From NCBI GenBank assembly GCA_030696695.1, contig JAUYRP010000034.1, positions 124,001-188,000 on the forward strand: a stretch of DNA of 64,000 nucleotides, read 5' to 3'. The position numbers and the translations under genes are program-made. Shown in pieces: positions 47,946-56,897 of the stretch; positions within the stretch are counted from its first letter, which is position 1, and every line of letters starts with the position of its first letter. The notes beneath the pieces were generated by a model, which saw only the letters and a program-made list of their open reading frames with translations, did no database searches and had not been told where the DNA came from. This stretch comes from Methylophilus sp. (GTDB lineage Bacteria > Pseudomonadota > Gammaproteobacteria > Burkholderiales > Methylophilaceae).

Positions 47946-48980
47946 ATGGCAAGGTTTTATTCTACGTTTATATATTCGGCAATGTTATGTTTAGGTGTGA
48001 GTGCCAATGCATTTGCTGAACCATCACAAGAGTTGATGCACCACCTGAACGCGCAAGTGCTCAGAGTGCAAGTCGGTCTAGCTAACGGAGGATATGGACT
48101 GGGGTCTGGGGTTGTCGTCGCCAAAGACCAAATTGTGACCAATTGCCATGTAGTTGCCAACGCATCCAGCATCAGTGTGGTCAGCAACGGTTCCTCCTTT
48201 AATGTCACTGCCATCAAGCCAGATTGGCGCCATGATATTTGCATATTAAAAGCAGAAGGTTTGGATGCACCTATTGCCAAAATTGGTTCTAGCGAAGCAC
48301 TCAAATATGAACAGCCAGTTTTTACCATTGGCTACCCTAGTTTTTTACCTGTACCTACCAGCACCTTTGGTGTCGTCAAAGGGCTTTATCCGATGGATGA
48401 CAGCGTGATTGTACGTGCAACCAGCTCTTTTAAAATGGGGGCTAGTGGCGGTGGCGTATTCGATGGCGATGGTAATTTAGTGGGTGTGATTACTCTGAAA
48501 AGTCCAGGCCGCAACGGTTACTATTACAACATGCCAGTGGAGTGGGTAAAGGCCGCATTGACATTGCCAGAGCAAGCCATTACAGCTAAAAGTGAACAGC
48601 CATTTTGGGCATCAGCACCAGAACAGTGGCCATATTTCATGAAAATTGTGCATCCCTATTTAACCGAGGATTGGAAAGCGCTAGAAGCGATTGCTAGCGA
48701 GTGGGCTGCCAAAGAACCCAACACGACCGAGGCTTGGTTTTATTTGGCCGCAGCAGAATATGCGGGTAAAAATTTCCAAAAAGCGGAAGAGCATTTATAT
48801 CGCGTGGTCGCCATGAATGATCAACACAGCCAGGCTATTTACTATTTAGGTTTGATTGCTGAAGAAAGCGGTAAACATCATGAGGCGATGATGAATGTGG
48901 CATTGCTGAACAAGTTAGATGCAGAAACTGCTACACAACTAAAAGTAGCGATGGGACTCACGCCAGCCGATATTAAATAG
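47946..48980 (+). CDS. Trypsin-like serine protease with TPR repeats, exported
   Basis: A 344-residue exported protein. The signal peptide ends around SANAFA. A chymotrypsin-fold protease domain (about residues 25-205) has the triad His in IVTNCHVVAN, Asp in DWRHDICILK and Ser in MGASGGGVFDGDGNLVGV. The C-terminal 110 residues contain tetratricopeptide-like helices (EAWFYLAAAEYAGKNFQKAE). No PDZ domain is present. The ATG at 47946 has GGAG upstream; an in-frame TTG/ATG 42 bp earlier is less likely. A paralogue lies 1.9 kb downstream. Confidence 0.87.
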   Translation: MARFYSTFIYSAMLCLGVSANAFAEPSQELMHHLNAQVLRVQVGLANGGYGLGSGVVVAKDQIVTNCHVVANASSISVVSNGSSFNVTAIKPDWRHDICILKAEGLDAPIAKIGSSEALKYEQPVFTIGYPSFLPVPTSTFGVVKGLYPMDDSVIVRATSSFKMGASGGGVFDGDGNLVGVITLKSPGRNGYYYNMPVEWVKAALTLPEQAITAKSEQPFWASAPEQWPYFMKIVHPYLTEDWKALEAIASEWAAKEPNTTEAWFYLAAAEYAGKNFQKAEEHLYRVVAMNDQHSQAIYYLGLIAEESGKHHEAMMNVALLNKLDAETATQLKVAMGLTPADIK

Positions 48981-48996
48981 CTATACTACCCACAAG

Positions 48997-49023
48997 AAAA
49001 TAGCGCTTATGGCGCTATTTTTT
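48997..49023. terminator. Bidirectional terminator between the protease and the 49007 gene
   Basis: Stem AAAATAGCGC / GCGCTATTTT (48997-49006, 49012-49021), loop TTATG, followed by further Ts. The minus-strand gene's stop codon lies in the loop, so it serves convergent genes. Confidence 0.85.
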
Positions 49024-49420
49024 TTGCAATTTTTTCAGACAATCCTTGGCAAACTGTCGCTAATACGTCTTCGCCTTCTGCTTGATCAGTCAGCACACGC
49101 ATGGTTGCTTCAAAGCCAGATACTACGTAGTCGTCATAGTCTTTCGCAACGAAAGGTAATTGATGCTGTTTTGCAGTGTCTAGCGCTGCTTTTTTTTGGT
49201 TAAAAATCAATTGGTTTAACTGCGCTTTATCAATTTGACACACATTTGCCGTGGCAATCAGCGCCCCATCTGCATAAGCATTGTTCACCAACACTTCAGC
49301 CGTGACCTGTGTTTGTGCCAGCAGCGATATATTTGCGAAATATAAGCACATAAAAACGCATAAGCAATGCGGTAAATGTCGCAATAAATGCTGCTGATGT
49401 TTGGTATGTTGCGCGTGCAT
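49007..49420 (-). CDS. Hypothetical exported protein
   Basis: A 137-residue protein with a His-rich N-terminus and a hydrophobic stretch (LCVFMCLYFANISLLAQ) that could be a signal peptide, cleaved around AQT. The rest is a helical domain containing two cysteines (ANVCQIDK, ATVCQGLS) and is not a family I recognise. It converges with the protease gene at a shared terminator. Confidence 0.6.
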   Translation of the reverse strand: MHAQHTKHQQHLLRHLPHCLCVFMCLYFANISLLAQTQVTAEVLVNNAYADGALIATANVCQIDKAQLNQLIFNQKKAALDTAKQHQLPFVAKDYDDYVVSGFEATMRVLTDQAEGEDVLATVCQGLSEKIAKKIAP

Positions 49421-49578
49421 TAGATAAGTGTAAAATTTTAATGAAATGCTATTTAATCACTATAAGCTAGGTACAATCAAATGTGTTAAATCGCACTCGC
49501 AACAAGATATCGTGAACAATGCATGGTTCACACTTGCTTAGATGAAAAGCTGCAGAATGTTAGTGAGTAAACTTTCGC

Positions 49579-50463
49579 ATGCTAATATATTATTATGGGC
49601 TATTAGTGCATCATGTGCTTATGGTAATCAATCAAATGAATAACAATAAACTAGTGTTGCTATCACGTTTTGCTGCGCAAGCAAGGCGTTTTATAGGCGT
49701 GGTCAATGTCACACGCATGTCTACAGATCAGCCTTATGCTATGCATATTATTTTGAGTGCTTATGCTTGCAAAGATACTGAGCTCAAAGTGTTGGCCAAA
49801 AACACGAGCAAAACCCTAGCGATTAATCATCAGTTGCTCAACGCTATTGAGCATTTTTTGAATGAATACATGCACACGCAAGACTTGGCAAGGGCTGAAC
49901 ACTATCTGCATCACTTTGCCCAATTCATTTACAACATATCTATAGATGGTATCGCCTATCGTCGAGCTGTCAGCCAGTTTTTAGCGCAACTACTCGAGGA
50001 CGAACGTGCGTTTTGTACGCAGCTCATCCGCGCGTTTTATCCGTATTGGATGGCAGAGTTATCGACCTATCAAAGCAAGGACGAACTGTTGGCGTTTGGC
50101 AACATGCTTAAGAACCGTAACCTAGCCCCAAAATCGTTACTAGACTTATGGGAAAGAGCGGAGTCTGAATTGTTGTCAGATGCAGAACTCACTTTATTGA
50201 GTCACTTTACTAACGATATGTTGGAACAAGCAATTGCGGAGGATGCAGTGGATTCAAGGCGTAAGATGGCCACTATTTTGACGGTAGAGCTACGCAATCA
50301 ACAAGCGAAAACGCATTTTGATTATCGGTTGACGGTAGAAAAAATCCAATCGCTTATCAATAAGCACGATTTAAAAGCATTTTTTGTGCAAGTGTCGCGA
50401 GATTTTTATTACTTTTGGAACGCAAACGCGGACGCGAATCAGCGCTCAGAATACTCCATTTAA
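49579..50463 (+). CDS. Hypothetical helical protein
   Basis: A protein of up to 294 residues, without signal peptide or membrane helices in its main part, and without a recognised domain. It is mostly helical (LLNAIEHFLNEYMHTQDLAR, LEDERAFCTQLIRAFYPYW). The true start is uncertain: ATGs at 49579, 49621 and 49636 are all in frame with no clear ribosome-binding site; the one at 49636 (MNNNKLVLLSRF) gives a soluble protein of 275 residues and seems most natural. Confidence 0.6.
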   Translation: MLIYYYGLLVHHVLMVINQMNNNKLVLLSRFAAQARRFIGVVNVTRMSTDQPYAMHIILSAYACKDTELKVLAKNTSKTLAINHQLLNAIEHFLNEYMHTQDLARAEHYLHHFAQFIYNISIDGIAYRRAVSQFLAQLLEDERAFCTQLIRAFYPYWMAELSTYQSKDELLAFGNMLKNRNLAPKSLLDLWERAESELLSDAELTLLSHFTNDMLEQAIAEDAVDSRRKMATILTVELRNQQAKTHFDYRLTVEKIQSLINKHDLKAFFVQVSRDFYYFWNANADANQRSEYSI

Positions 50464-50478
50464 GTGCGGGCAACTTAG

Positions 50479-50628
50479 CTATACCACTTCGTAGTCTAGC
50501 TCTTCCACATGGTAGTAGTGTTCTTCATCCCATACCGTAAAATCTTGCGCGCTGTACATGGCCTCTTGTAAATCAAAGAATTCGCCATAGGTTTGGTTTT
50601 CTTCGTTTAACACTTGATAAATTGTCAT
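50479..50628 (-). CDS. Small acidic hypothetical protein (49 aa)
   Basis: A 49-residue protein beginning MTIYQVLNEENQTYG and ending VEELDYEVV, rich in acidic and tyrosine residues. The start at 50628 is chosen because GAGGT lies seven bases upstream; the longer ORF to 50688 has no such site. No family was recognised. It converges with the preceding gene. Confidence 0.55.
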   Translation of the reverse strand: MTIYQVLNEENQTYGEFFDLQEAMYSAQDFTVWDEEHYYHVEELDYEVV

Positions 50629-50871
50629 CGCACACCTCGCTTTGTGATTTGTGTTGCCTTTATTATTACATCGGCTCAGTGCATACATTCTTTAGATAAA
50701 ACCTAGGTTTGCATGTCAATTTTTATCATTGCAACCTATCCTGTAGTGATTGCCGTAAAGTAGTAGAACACCACAGCGAATGCTGAATGTATGGGCAATG
50801 TTAAATCAAGCCTAAGCAACAAAACTGTAATTTGTTGGTCGTAACCTGTTCAATCGATTGAAAGATGACAA

Positions 50872-51882
50872 ATGACGAAATTACTCACCATTGCATGCAT
50901 AGGCGCTTGGAGTCTGCAAGTTTCCGCAGCGCCACTGCCAGAACCTACAGACGAGTTTCTGTATCGACTCAAAGAATCATTAGTGAAAGTCAATACCACC
51001 ACAAAATCAGGTGGGCATGGATTTGGTACAGCAGTTGCCATAGACAAAGAACATGCGGTGACCAATTGCCATGTGCTTGGCAATTCAAACGGTATAAGTA
51101 TTAGCAAATGGGGTACGGAATACCCTGTAGATTCATTTCAAGCGGATTGGAAACATGACTTGTGCATTTTAAAAGTCGCTTATGCCGATTTAAAACCAGT
51201 TGAGCTGGGTGATTCATCGCAACTAAACTATGAACAATCACTTATTTCTATCTCTATGCCCACGGACTCGCCCGCTCCATATGTGGCCATCAGTGCCATC
51301 AAAGCGCTGTACCCTATGGATGATGAGCTAGTGATACGGAGTCAAGCTGCCTTTTCGATTGGTGCCAGCGGTAGTCCAGTATTTGATTACGAGGGACGGC
51401 TAGTAGGTATTAGTACCTTTAAAAGCCCAGGTAAAAATGCTTACTATTACAATGTGCCAGTAAATTGGATTAAGAAAATGCTGAATTCACCAGAAATTGC
51501 ATTGAATACTCCTCATGAATCACCATTTTGGGATGCGCCAGAAGACAAACGGCCATTTTTTATGCAAATCGTGCTTCCGTTTCAAAATAATCGCTGGCAA
51601 GATGTACAACACATTGCCGAACGCTGGGTTGCCAACGAACCAAGCAGTGCAGAGGCTTGGTACTATCAGGGTGAAGCGAGCAAAGCACTAGGAGATGCGA
51701 GCACAGCGATTGGTCATTTTCAAAAGGCGCTCAGCTTGCATCCAAACCATCCAAGCACTTTGCAATCCATGGCACAATTGTTAGACCAGCAAGGCAAAGC
51801 AAGTGAAGCGGATAGCATTCGCCTGACCTTGAAAGAAATCAATCCAGACTTGCTGGAAGATTTGGATATTAAAATTGATTAA
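50872..51882 (+). CDS. Trypsin-like serine protease with TPR repeats, exported (paralogue)
   Basis: A 336-residue exported protease-TPR protein parallel in design to the one at 47946. The signal peptide ends at VSA (LTIACIGAWSLQVSAAP). Triad: His in AVTNCHVLGN, Asp in DWKHDLCILK, Ser in IGASGSPVFDYEGRLVGI. The C-terminus has TPR-like repeats (AWYYQGEASKALGDASTAIG). The two share LYPMDD and the segment KSPG.NAYYYN, so they arose by duplication, but the intervening genes are unrelated. Confidence 0.87.
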   Translation: MTKLLTIACIGAWSLQVSAAPLPEPTDEFLYRLKESLVKVNTTTKSGGHGFGTAVAIDKEHAVTNCHVLGNSNGISISKWGTEYPVDSFQADWKHDLCILKVAYADLKPVELGDSSQLNYEQSLISISMPTDSPAPYVAISAIKALYPMDDELVIRSQAAFSIGASGSPVFDYEGRLVGISTFKSPGKNAYYYNVPVNWIKKMLNSPEIALNTPHESPFWDAPEDKRPFFMQIVLPFQNNRWQDVQHIAERWVANEPSSAEAWYYQGEASKALGDASTAIGHFQKALSLHPNHPSTLQSMAQLLDQQGKASEADSIRLTLKEINPDLLEDLDIKID

Positions 51883-51917
51883 ACACTTGTTGGCTGCTAC
51901 GTAATGAAAGGCTACGC

Positions 51918-52334
51918 TTGAAAAGCTATATCGGGTACGGGGTAGCATTTGCCATCATCCTTGGTGGTGCTTATGTTTACATGGATGGGACTGAAGTGGC
52001 TGGGCCACGCCAGCTGACTGCATTGGAGCGTGTAGGAGACGAGTGCGGACTGATTGCAGAAAAAGCTGCCTCAGCGCTTCCAGAGGCGCTGCCATTTCAA
52101 AAGTTAGAGAAAGCAGCACGGCAATCACGCGTACTACAAACCTGCATGAACGATCGTGGCTATAGGGAAAACCCAGCTTGGGTCGCCTATGCCGAGCCCG
52201 TAGCCAAAAAAACAGCGGAGCAAGCCAACATCTCGGTCAACGAGGCCTACGAAACGCTAAGAAGAAACAAAATGGTGACGTTTTATGAGCCTGATGCTAA
52301 AACGCCACTGTATTGGATAATTAGCAAACCCTAG
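51918..52334 (+). CDS. Hypothetical membrane-anchored protein
   Basis: A 138-residue protein with one N-terminal transmembrane or signal helix (YGVAFAIILGGAYVYMDG) and a periplasmic helical domain with two cysteines (DECGLIAEKA, LQTCMNDRGY) that may form a disulfide. The start codon is TTG, with AAAGG six bases upstream; no in-frame ATG is available. It is 35 bp downstream of the protease-TPR gene and probably in the same transcript. Confidence 0.6.
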   Translation: MKSYIGYGVAFAIILGGAYVYMDGTEVAGPRQLTALERVGDECGLIAEKAASALPEALPFQKLEKAARQSRVLQTCMNDRGYRENPAWVAYAEPVAKKTAEQANISVNEAYETLRRNKMVTFYEPDAKTPLYWIISKP

Positions 52335-52399
52335 ATAAATGTGGTGATTGGTTGCTCAGTAAACTTAAGTTTAATGAATCTTACGTTAGCGCAATATGC

Positions 52400-53023
52400 T
52401 TATTCTTGGTGTGTGTTGTGTATCCAATCGAGTAACACAGACCACTGCTCAATATCCTGAGCCACTAGTGATGGACGCATGTCGAAGATACTGAGCCCTT
52501 GCTCTGCCGCGGCGGTGTAGACTTGGGAGTTGCGCAAATACGCCAATACTGGAAAACCAGTGTCGTCCATAAACTCTGCCAACCCGACTGCGGCATGCGT
52601 ACGACTATTGACACGAGAGCCTACCAACGCCACAAAAGTTTTTTGTTTGCGTATGGCTTTTTCTTGATGCAACACATCTAAAAAATCAGCCGCTGCACCA
52701 ATATCAAAGGCAGAAGGCTGAATTGGCACAATGACGATATCTGCGTCTTTGACTGCATCGGCTAGTTTTTCATCGCGCAAACCAGCAGGTGAATCCGTCA
52801 CCATCCAATCATAGGTATTAGTCAGTTTCCCCGCGCTCTGTAGCGTATGAATCATAGGTGCTTCGGTGGGTCTGCGCTTAAGCCATTGTGTAGCGGACTG
52901 TTGCCGATCTAAATCGGCTAACATGACTTTGTCGCTAGTCGAAGCTAAATAACCTGCTAGATTGGTGGCGAGCGTGGTTTTGCCACTGCCCCCCTTCGCA
53001 TTTGCAACCAAAATATGTTTCAT
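52400..53023 (-). CDS. ParA/MipZ-like ATPase
   Basis: A 207-residue deviant-Walker ATPase: KGGSGKTTLATNLAGYLA with the signature lysine, then VMLADLDRQQSATQWLK and the switch region WMVTDSPAGLRDEKLADA. Family members position or segregate DNA or protein cargo. No ParB-like gene, parS or partner is adjacent, so the cargo is unknown; chromosomal lone ParA proteins of this size are common in betaproteobacteria. Confidence 0.85.
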   Translation of the reverse strand: MKHILVANAKGGSGKTTLATNLAGYLASTSDKVMLADLDRQQSATQWLKRRPTEAPMIHTLQSAGKLTNTYDWMVTDSPAGLRDEKLADAVKDADIVIVPIQPSAFDIGAAADFLDVLHQEKAIRKQKTFVALVGSRVNSRTHAAVGLAEFMDDTGFPVLAYLRNSQVYTAAAEQGLSIFDMRPSLVAQDIEQWSVLLDWIHNTHQE

Positions 53024-53120
53024 ATGCTATCCCTACAAACGGTTCGTTTAGAAATCTCAATGCCATAGTGACTAAAAACGAAAAAGTGCGCTACCTTGGC
53101 GTTGCACATTTTTATGAATT

Positions 53121-53627
53121 TTATTTTCTTGGACCTAAGTAGTCTGATTTACCTAATACCACACCTTGATGGCGCATGATGTTGTAGGCAGTCGTCACAT
53201 GAAAATAGACATTAGGTAGCACCCATTTCTGTAAGTAATCCAAGCCAGTAAACTGAATATCCACTTTTCGGATGGTTATCGTTACTTGTTTAGATTCGCT
53301 TTGTTCAAATTGCTGTGGCGTGACGCTATCTAAAAAGGCAATGGTTTTTTCAATGCGTGCTTGTAGCGCCTCAAATGTCGTTTCATTATCCTCATATACA
53401 GGGATATCGATGCCAGCTAATCTGGCAGCAGCACCTTTGCTCATGTCTGTAGCAATTTGCACTTGGCGCTTGAGTGGGTACATATCAATATACAAGCGTG
53501 ATTCAATCAGCAAAGCCGGATCTACTTCTTTCGCAATTGCATACGCCTCGCCCTTTTTGAGTAGTTGCGCTAAATTGGTCAGCGTTTTTTTGAGGGGTGG
53601 GATAGTAATGTCATACATGGTAAGCAT
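53121..53627 (-). CDS. DUF1993 family protein
   Basis: A 168-residue soluble protein of the DUF1993 family, a DinB-like four-helix bundle. Markers are PPLKKTLTNLAQLLKKGEAYA, LIESRLYIDMYPLKRQVQIA and WVLPNVYFHVTTAYNIMRHQ. AAGGA lies about ten bases before the ATG at 53627. Function unknown. Confidence 0.88.
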   Translation of the reverse strand: MLTMYDITIPPLKKTLTNLAQLLKKGEAYAIAKEVDPALLIESRLYIDMYPLKRQVQIATDMSKGAAARLAGIDIPVYEDNETTFEALQARIEKTIAFLDSVTPQQFEQSESKQVTITIRKVDIQFTGLDYLQKWVLPNVYFHVTTAYNIMRHQGVVLGKSDYLGPRK

Positions 53628-53839
53628 GTGGTATTCCTTTTAATTTAGATACGCGTTAGCTGAATGAAACTTTCCTTATCATTTTATCGCTAAGTGATGT
53701 TGCGCGTATGCCTGAATCATCCACATCTTTGGCTTGTCAAAATTGCGGTTTAATATAAGGTGGAATGCTTGAAGAAAATTAGACCAAACACCATCTATAT
53801 CATTGCAAACGACGAAATGAACACAATAAACGAAACGGT

Positions 53840-54892
53840 GTGCCTTTGATTTCCATCTATGACCGATTAATACAACGCAGCCCTGCTACCCCCGTGACCA
53901 ATGTCATCGTGGCACTGAATGTAGGGATATTTGTTGCCATGGTGCTACTGGCTGGAGCTGGCATTTGGCATTCTCCAAATGATGTGCAATTACGCTGGGG
54001 TGCCAACTTTGGTCCTGCAACGCAGGATGGCGAATGGTGGCGCTTAGGTACCGCCATGTTCTTGCATTTTGGAGCAATTCACTTAATCCTCAACTGTGTA
54101 TCGCTGTGGGAGGCGGGGCAATTAGTCGAGCGTATGTATGGGCGCTGGCGGTTCATCGCCATTTATGTCATCGCAGGATTGTGTGGTAATTTACTCTCAT
54201 TGGTAGTGCAAGGCAATCAAGCCGTATCAGGTGGCGCATCTGGCGCTATATTTGGTGTGTATGGCGCGGCATTGCTGTTCTTATGGCGCGAGCGCGCTTC
54301 TATCTCTGCACGTGAGTTCAAGTGGCTGTTTGGTGGTGGTTGTGTGTTTTCTGTAGTGACGATCGTGTTAGGGTTTATCATTCCTGGTATTGATAACGCG
54401 GCCCACATCGGTGGTTTGATTACAGGTGGCTTGGTTAGCATTGTATTGTCACAATCCATTTCAGCTAGGCTTATGCCCGCCTTATACAGGGGTGTTGCAG
54501 GTTTGGTATTGGTTGTGACGTGTGCGCTATTAATTTATCAAATACCTGAGCCCAAATATCGCTGGAGTGACGAATTGTTGTTGCGCAGTGAAATCAACGC
54601 CTTTTTGTATGAAAACCAAGCGATTAATCGTACGTGGTTAGAAATTGCGCAGGAAAGTAAGCAAGGCAACAAAACCTTTGAAGAGCTGGCCAGCAAAATT
54701 GATTTTGCGATTAGCCGGCCGTATCAAGCGCAGTACGAGAAATTATCTAAATTGCCACAAGACCCTGCGCTACCGTCCGCGCAGCAGCTTGAAGGCTTGT
54801 TAGAGTACACGGAGATTCGCAAAAAGGAATCGGAGGCCTTGGTCAAAGGGTTGCGCCAGCAACCAAATGCACAAGTGCCCTTAAAGCCATAA
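53840..54892 (+). CDS. Rhomboid family intramembrane serine protease
   Basis: A 350-residue inner-membrane protein with a rhomboid domain in residues about 20-220: MFLHFGAIHLILNCVSLWEA (the HxxxN helix), the catalytic serine in VSGGASGAIFGVYGA and the histidine in DNAAHIGGLITG. The 130-residue C-terminal tail is soluble and helical. The start is GTG with weak ribosome-binding sequence. It converges with comM after 1 bp. Confidence 0.88.
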   Translation: MPLISIYDRLIQRSPATPVTNVIVALNVGIFVAMVLLAGAGIWHSPNDVQLRWGANFGPATQDGEWWRLGTAMFLHFGAIHLILNCVSLWEAGQLVERMYGRWRFIAIYVIAGLCGNLLSLVVQGNQAVSGGASGAIFGVYGAALLFLWRERASISAREFKWLFGGGCVFSVVTIVLGFIIPGIDNAAHIGGLITGGLVSIVLSQSISARLMPALYRGVAGLVLVVTCALLIYQIPEPKYRWSDELLLRSEINAFLYENQAINRTWLEIAQESKQGNKTFEELASKIDFAISRPYQAQYEKLSKLPQDPALPSAQQLEGLLEYTEIRKKESEALVKGLRQQPNAQVPLKP

Positions 54893-54893
54893 C

Positions 54894-56393
54894 TTACTCA
54901 CTGCGACGATATTGAATCGCCTCTGCAATCTGACTAGCTTCGATTGCAGGCGAGTTGGCTAAATCTGCAATGGTGCGTGCTACTTTTAAAATACGATGAT
55001 AAGCGCGCGCAGATAAGCCCATGCGGCTCACCGCAGTTTTCAACAACACCAAACCTGCTTCGTTTGCAGTGCAATACTTGTCAATGTCCAAGCTTCCCAA
55101 ACTTGCATTCGCCATGCCTTGGCGCTGCATTTGAATGTCTCTAGCCTGTTCAACGCGTAGGCGAATTTCTGCACTGCTCTCAGCCAGCGTGGCTTGCGTC
55201 ATCTCTTCTTCTTTCAACGCAGGCACTTCAATCAATAGGTCAATGCGGTCGAGTAAAGGGCCAGAAATCTTGCCACGGTACCTCGCTACTTGATCTGGCG
55301 TGCAGCGACATTTCTGGTTGAAATGGCCAAGATAGCCACATGGGCATGGGTTCATTGCAGCAATCAGCTGAAATTTTGCAGGAAAATCGGCCTGTCTGGC
55401 CGCGCGTGATATTGTGATATGGCCACTTTCCAGCGGTTCACGCAGTACCTCTAACACTTTTCGATCAAATTCTGGCAGTTCATCTAAAAACAACACGCCA
55501 TGATGCGCCAAGCTGATTTCGCCCGGCCTTGGGATGCCACCACCACCCACTAAAGCTACCCCGGAAGCGGTGTGGTGAGGTGCACGATACGGGCGTTGTT
55601 TCCATTGCGCTAGCGAGTATCGACCATTCAATGATTGAATGGCCGCACTCTCTAGCGCTTCTTGCTCACTCATGTTTGGCAATATGCCAGCAAAACGGCT
55701 GGCAAGCATGCTTTTTCCTGTACCTGGAGGACCACTCATGAGCACGCTATGGTTACCTGCAGCTGCAATCTCCAGCGCGCGCTTTGCTCGGCTTTGCCCT
55801 TTCACTTCATTGAAGTCTGGATAGTGGGAGTGAAGTGTGGGTGTCTCCGAGACATAAGGTTGCAACAGTGTGTGACCATTTAAATGTGCACATACTTCTA
55901 ATAATGAGGAAGCGGGATAGATAACAGCATCTCTCACCAAGCTTGCTTCTTGTGCACTTAATTGGGGCAAGATAAACGCGCGTTGTTTTTTTGCACTTCG
56001 GTTCACCATATGGTAGGCCATGGCTAATGCGCCTCGTATTGGCCTGAGTTCACCTGTTAACGCCAGTTCACCCGCTATTTCATAGCTATCCAGTGCATCT
56101 TTAGCAATTTGACCAGAGGCCGCCAAAATACCCAGTGCAATGGGCAAATCGTACCGGCCGCTTTCCTTGGGTAAATCTGCGGGGGCTAAATTGACAGTAA
56201 TACGTCTGGCTGGAAACTCAAATTGTGCGGTTTGAATAGCGGCTCTTACCCTATCCTTGCTTTCTTTTACCTCGGCCTCAGGCAAGCCCACAATCGTAAA
56301 GCTGGGTAGCCCGTTTGCAAGATGCACCTCTACCACTACCTCTGGGGCTTCCATGCCGTTGAGAGCACGGCTGTATAAGACTGCCAGCGTCAT
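54894..56393 (-). CDS. comM: YifB/ComM family Mg-chelatase-like AAA ATPase
   Basis: A 499-residue ring helicase of the ComM family, which promotes branch migration during natural transformation. It has the N-terminal ChlI/Lon-like domain (VEVHLANGLPSFTIVGLPEA), Walker A MSGPPGTGKSMLASRF, Walker B GVLFLDELPEF and a zinc cluster-like CPCGYLGHFNQKCRC. The C-terminal Mg-chelatase domain ends with IAEAIQYRRSE. ubiK is 6 bp upstream on the same strand. Confidence 0.94.
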   Translation of the reverse strand: MTLAVLYSRALNGMEAPEVVVEVHLANGLPSFTIVGLPEAEVKESKDRVRAAIQTAQFEFPARRITVNLAPADLPKESGRYDLPIALGILAASGQIAKDALDSYEIAGELALTGELRPIRGALAMAYHMVNRSAKKQRAFILPQLSAQEASLVRDAVIYPASSLLEVCAHLNGHTLLQPYVSETPTLHSHYPDFNEVKGQSRAKRALEIAAAGNHSVLMSGPPGTGKSMLASRFAGILPNMSEQEALESAAIQSLNGRYSLAQWKQRPYRAPHHTASGVALVGGGGIPRPGEISLAHHGVLFLDELPEFDRKVLEVLREPLESGHITISRAARQADFPAKFQLIAAMNPCPCGYLGHFNQKCRCTPDQVARYRGKISGPLLDRIDLLIEVPALKEEEMTQATLAESSAEIRLRVEQARDIQMQRQGMANASLGSLDIDKYCTANEAGLVLLKTAVSRMGLSARAYHRILKVARTIADLANSPAIEASQIAEAIQYRRSE

Positions 56394-56399
56394 TGCTGA

Positions 56400-56648
56400 T
56401 TATTTGTGACTTTTTTGCAACAAATCCTCAAGTGTTTCAAGTTTTTTTTCCAATGCATTTAGCTTCTCACGCGTATGTTTTAGTACTTCTGCCTGCACAT
56501 CATACTCTTCGCGCGAAATAAGCTCCATTTTGGTGAGTGCGCCCTGAATTAGTGCGTGAATATTGTTATCTAATTCGCCAGCCGGACTGTTTTTTATCAA
56601 CTCTTTGATTTTTATAGATAAATCTTGAAAAAATACAGAATTTAACAT
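56400..56648 (-). CDS. ubiK: Ubiquinone biosynthesis accessory factor UbiK
   Basis: An 82-residue coiled-coil protein of the BMFP/UbiK family, which assists ubiquinone biosynthesis with UbiJ. The pattern is LSIKIKELIKNSPAGELDNN followed by a heptad-repeat C-terminus (REKLNALEKKLETLEDLLQ). It is transcribed with comM. Confidence 0.9.
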   Translation of the reverse strand: MLNSVFFQDLSIKIKELIKNSPAGELDNNIHALIQGALTKMELISREEYDVQAEVLKHTREKLNALEKKLETLEDLLQKSHK

Positions 56649-56711
56649 GGTTATTTCTCCTAAATATACGACATTTTAGCACTGTTTTAGCTAGGTACAA
56701 TGTACTTTATC

Positions 56712-56726
56712 GCATCATATTGGTGC
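56712..56726 (+). promoter_or_regulatory. NtrC-binding-site-like sequence
   Basis: GCATCATATTGGTGC matches the NtrC consensus GCAC-N5-TGGTGC except for one base in the first half. It lies about 110 bp upstream of the sigma-54 promoter, a normal enhancer distance. Confidence 0.6.
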
Positions 56727-56820
56727 ATTATTTCATTACAAATCAATTATTTACATAAATTTGCTAATTAATAACATAACAATATAATCATAACTACATG
56801 ATTATTCATGTTTTTAATTG

Positions 56821-56837
56821 TTGGCATGCGTTTTGCT
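56821..56837 (+). promoter_or_regulatory. Sigma-54 (RpoN) promoter of torF-glnK-amtB
   Basis: TTGGCATGCGTTTTGCT fits the -24/-12 consensus YTGGCAYR-N4-TTGCW, with exactly ten bases between the GG and GC dinucleotides. Transcription should start near 56848, 50 bp before the torF ATG. Confidence 0.8.
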
Positions 56838-56897
56838 CAAGCGTTTATGTTGTATCTTTTTTGTTGTACCTTTTTTTTGTAACGAGGGGAATTAATA

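Noticed and set aside
50865-51104. Overlapping ORF at the start of the second protease gene
   Set aside because: It is a shadow frame of the protease gene, which has clear triad motifs and a signal peptide.
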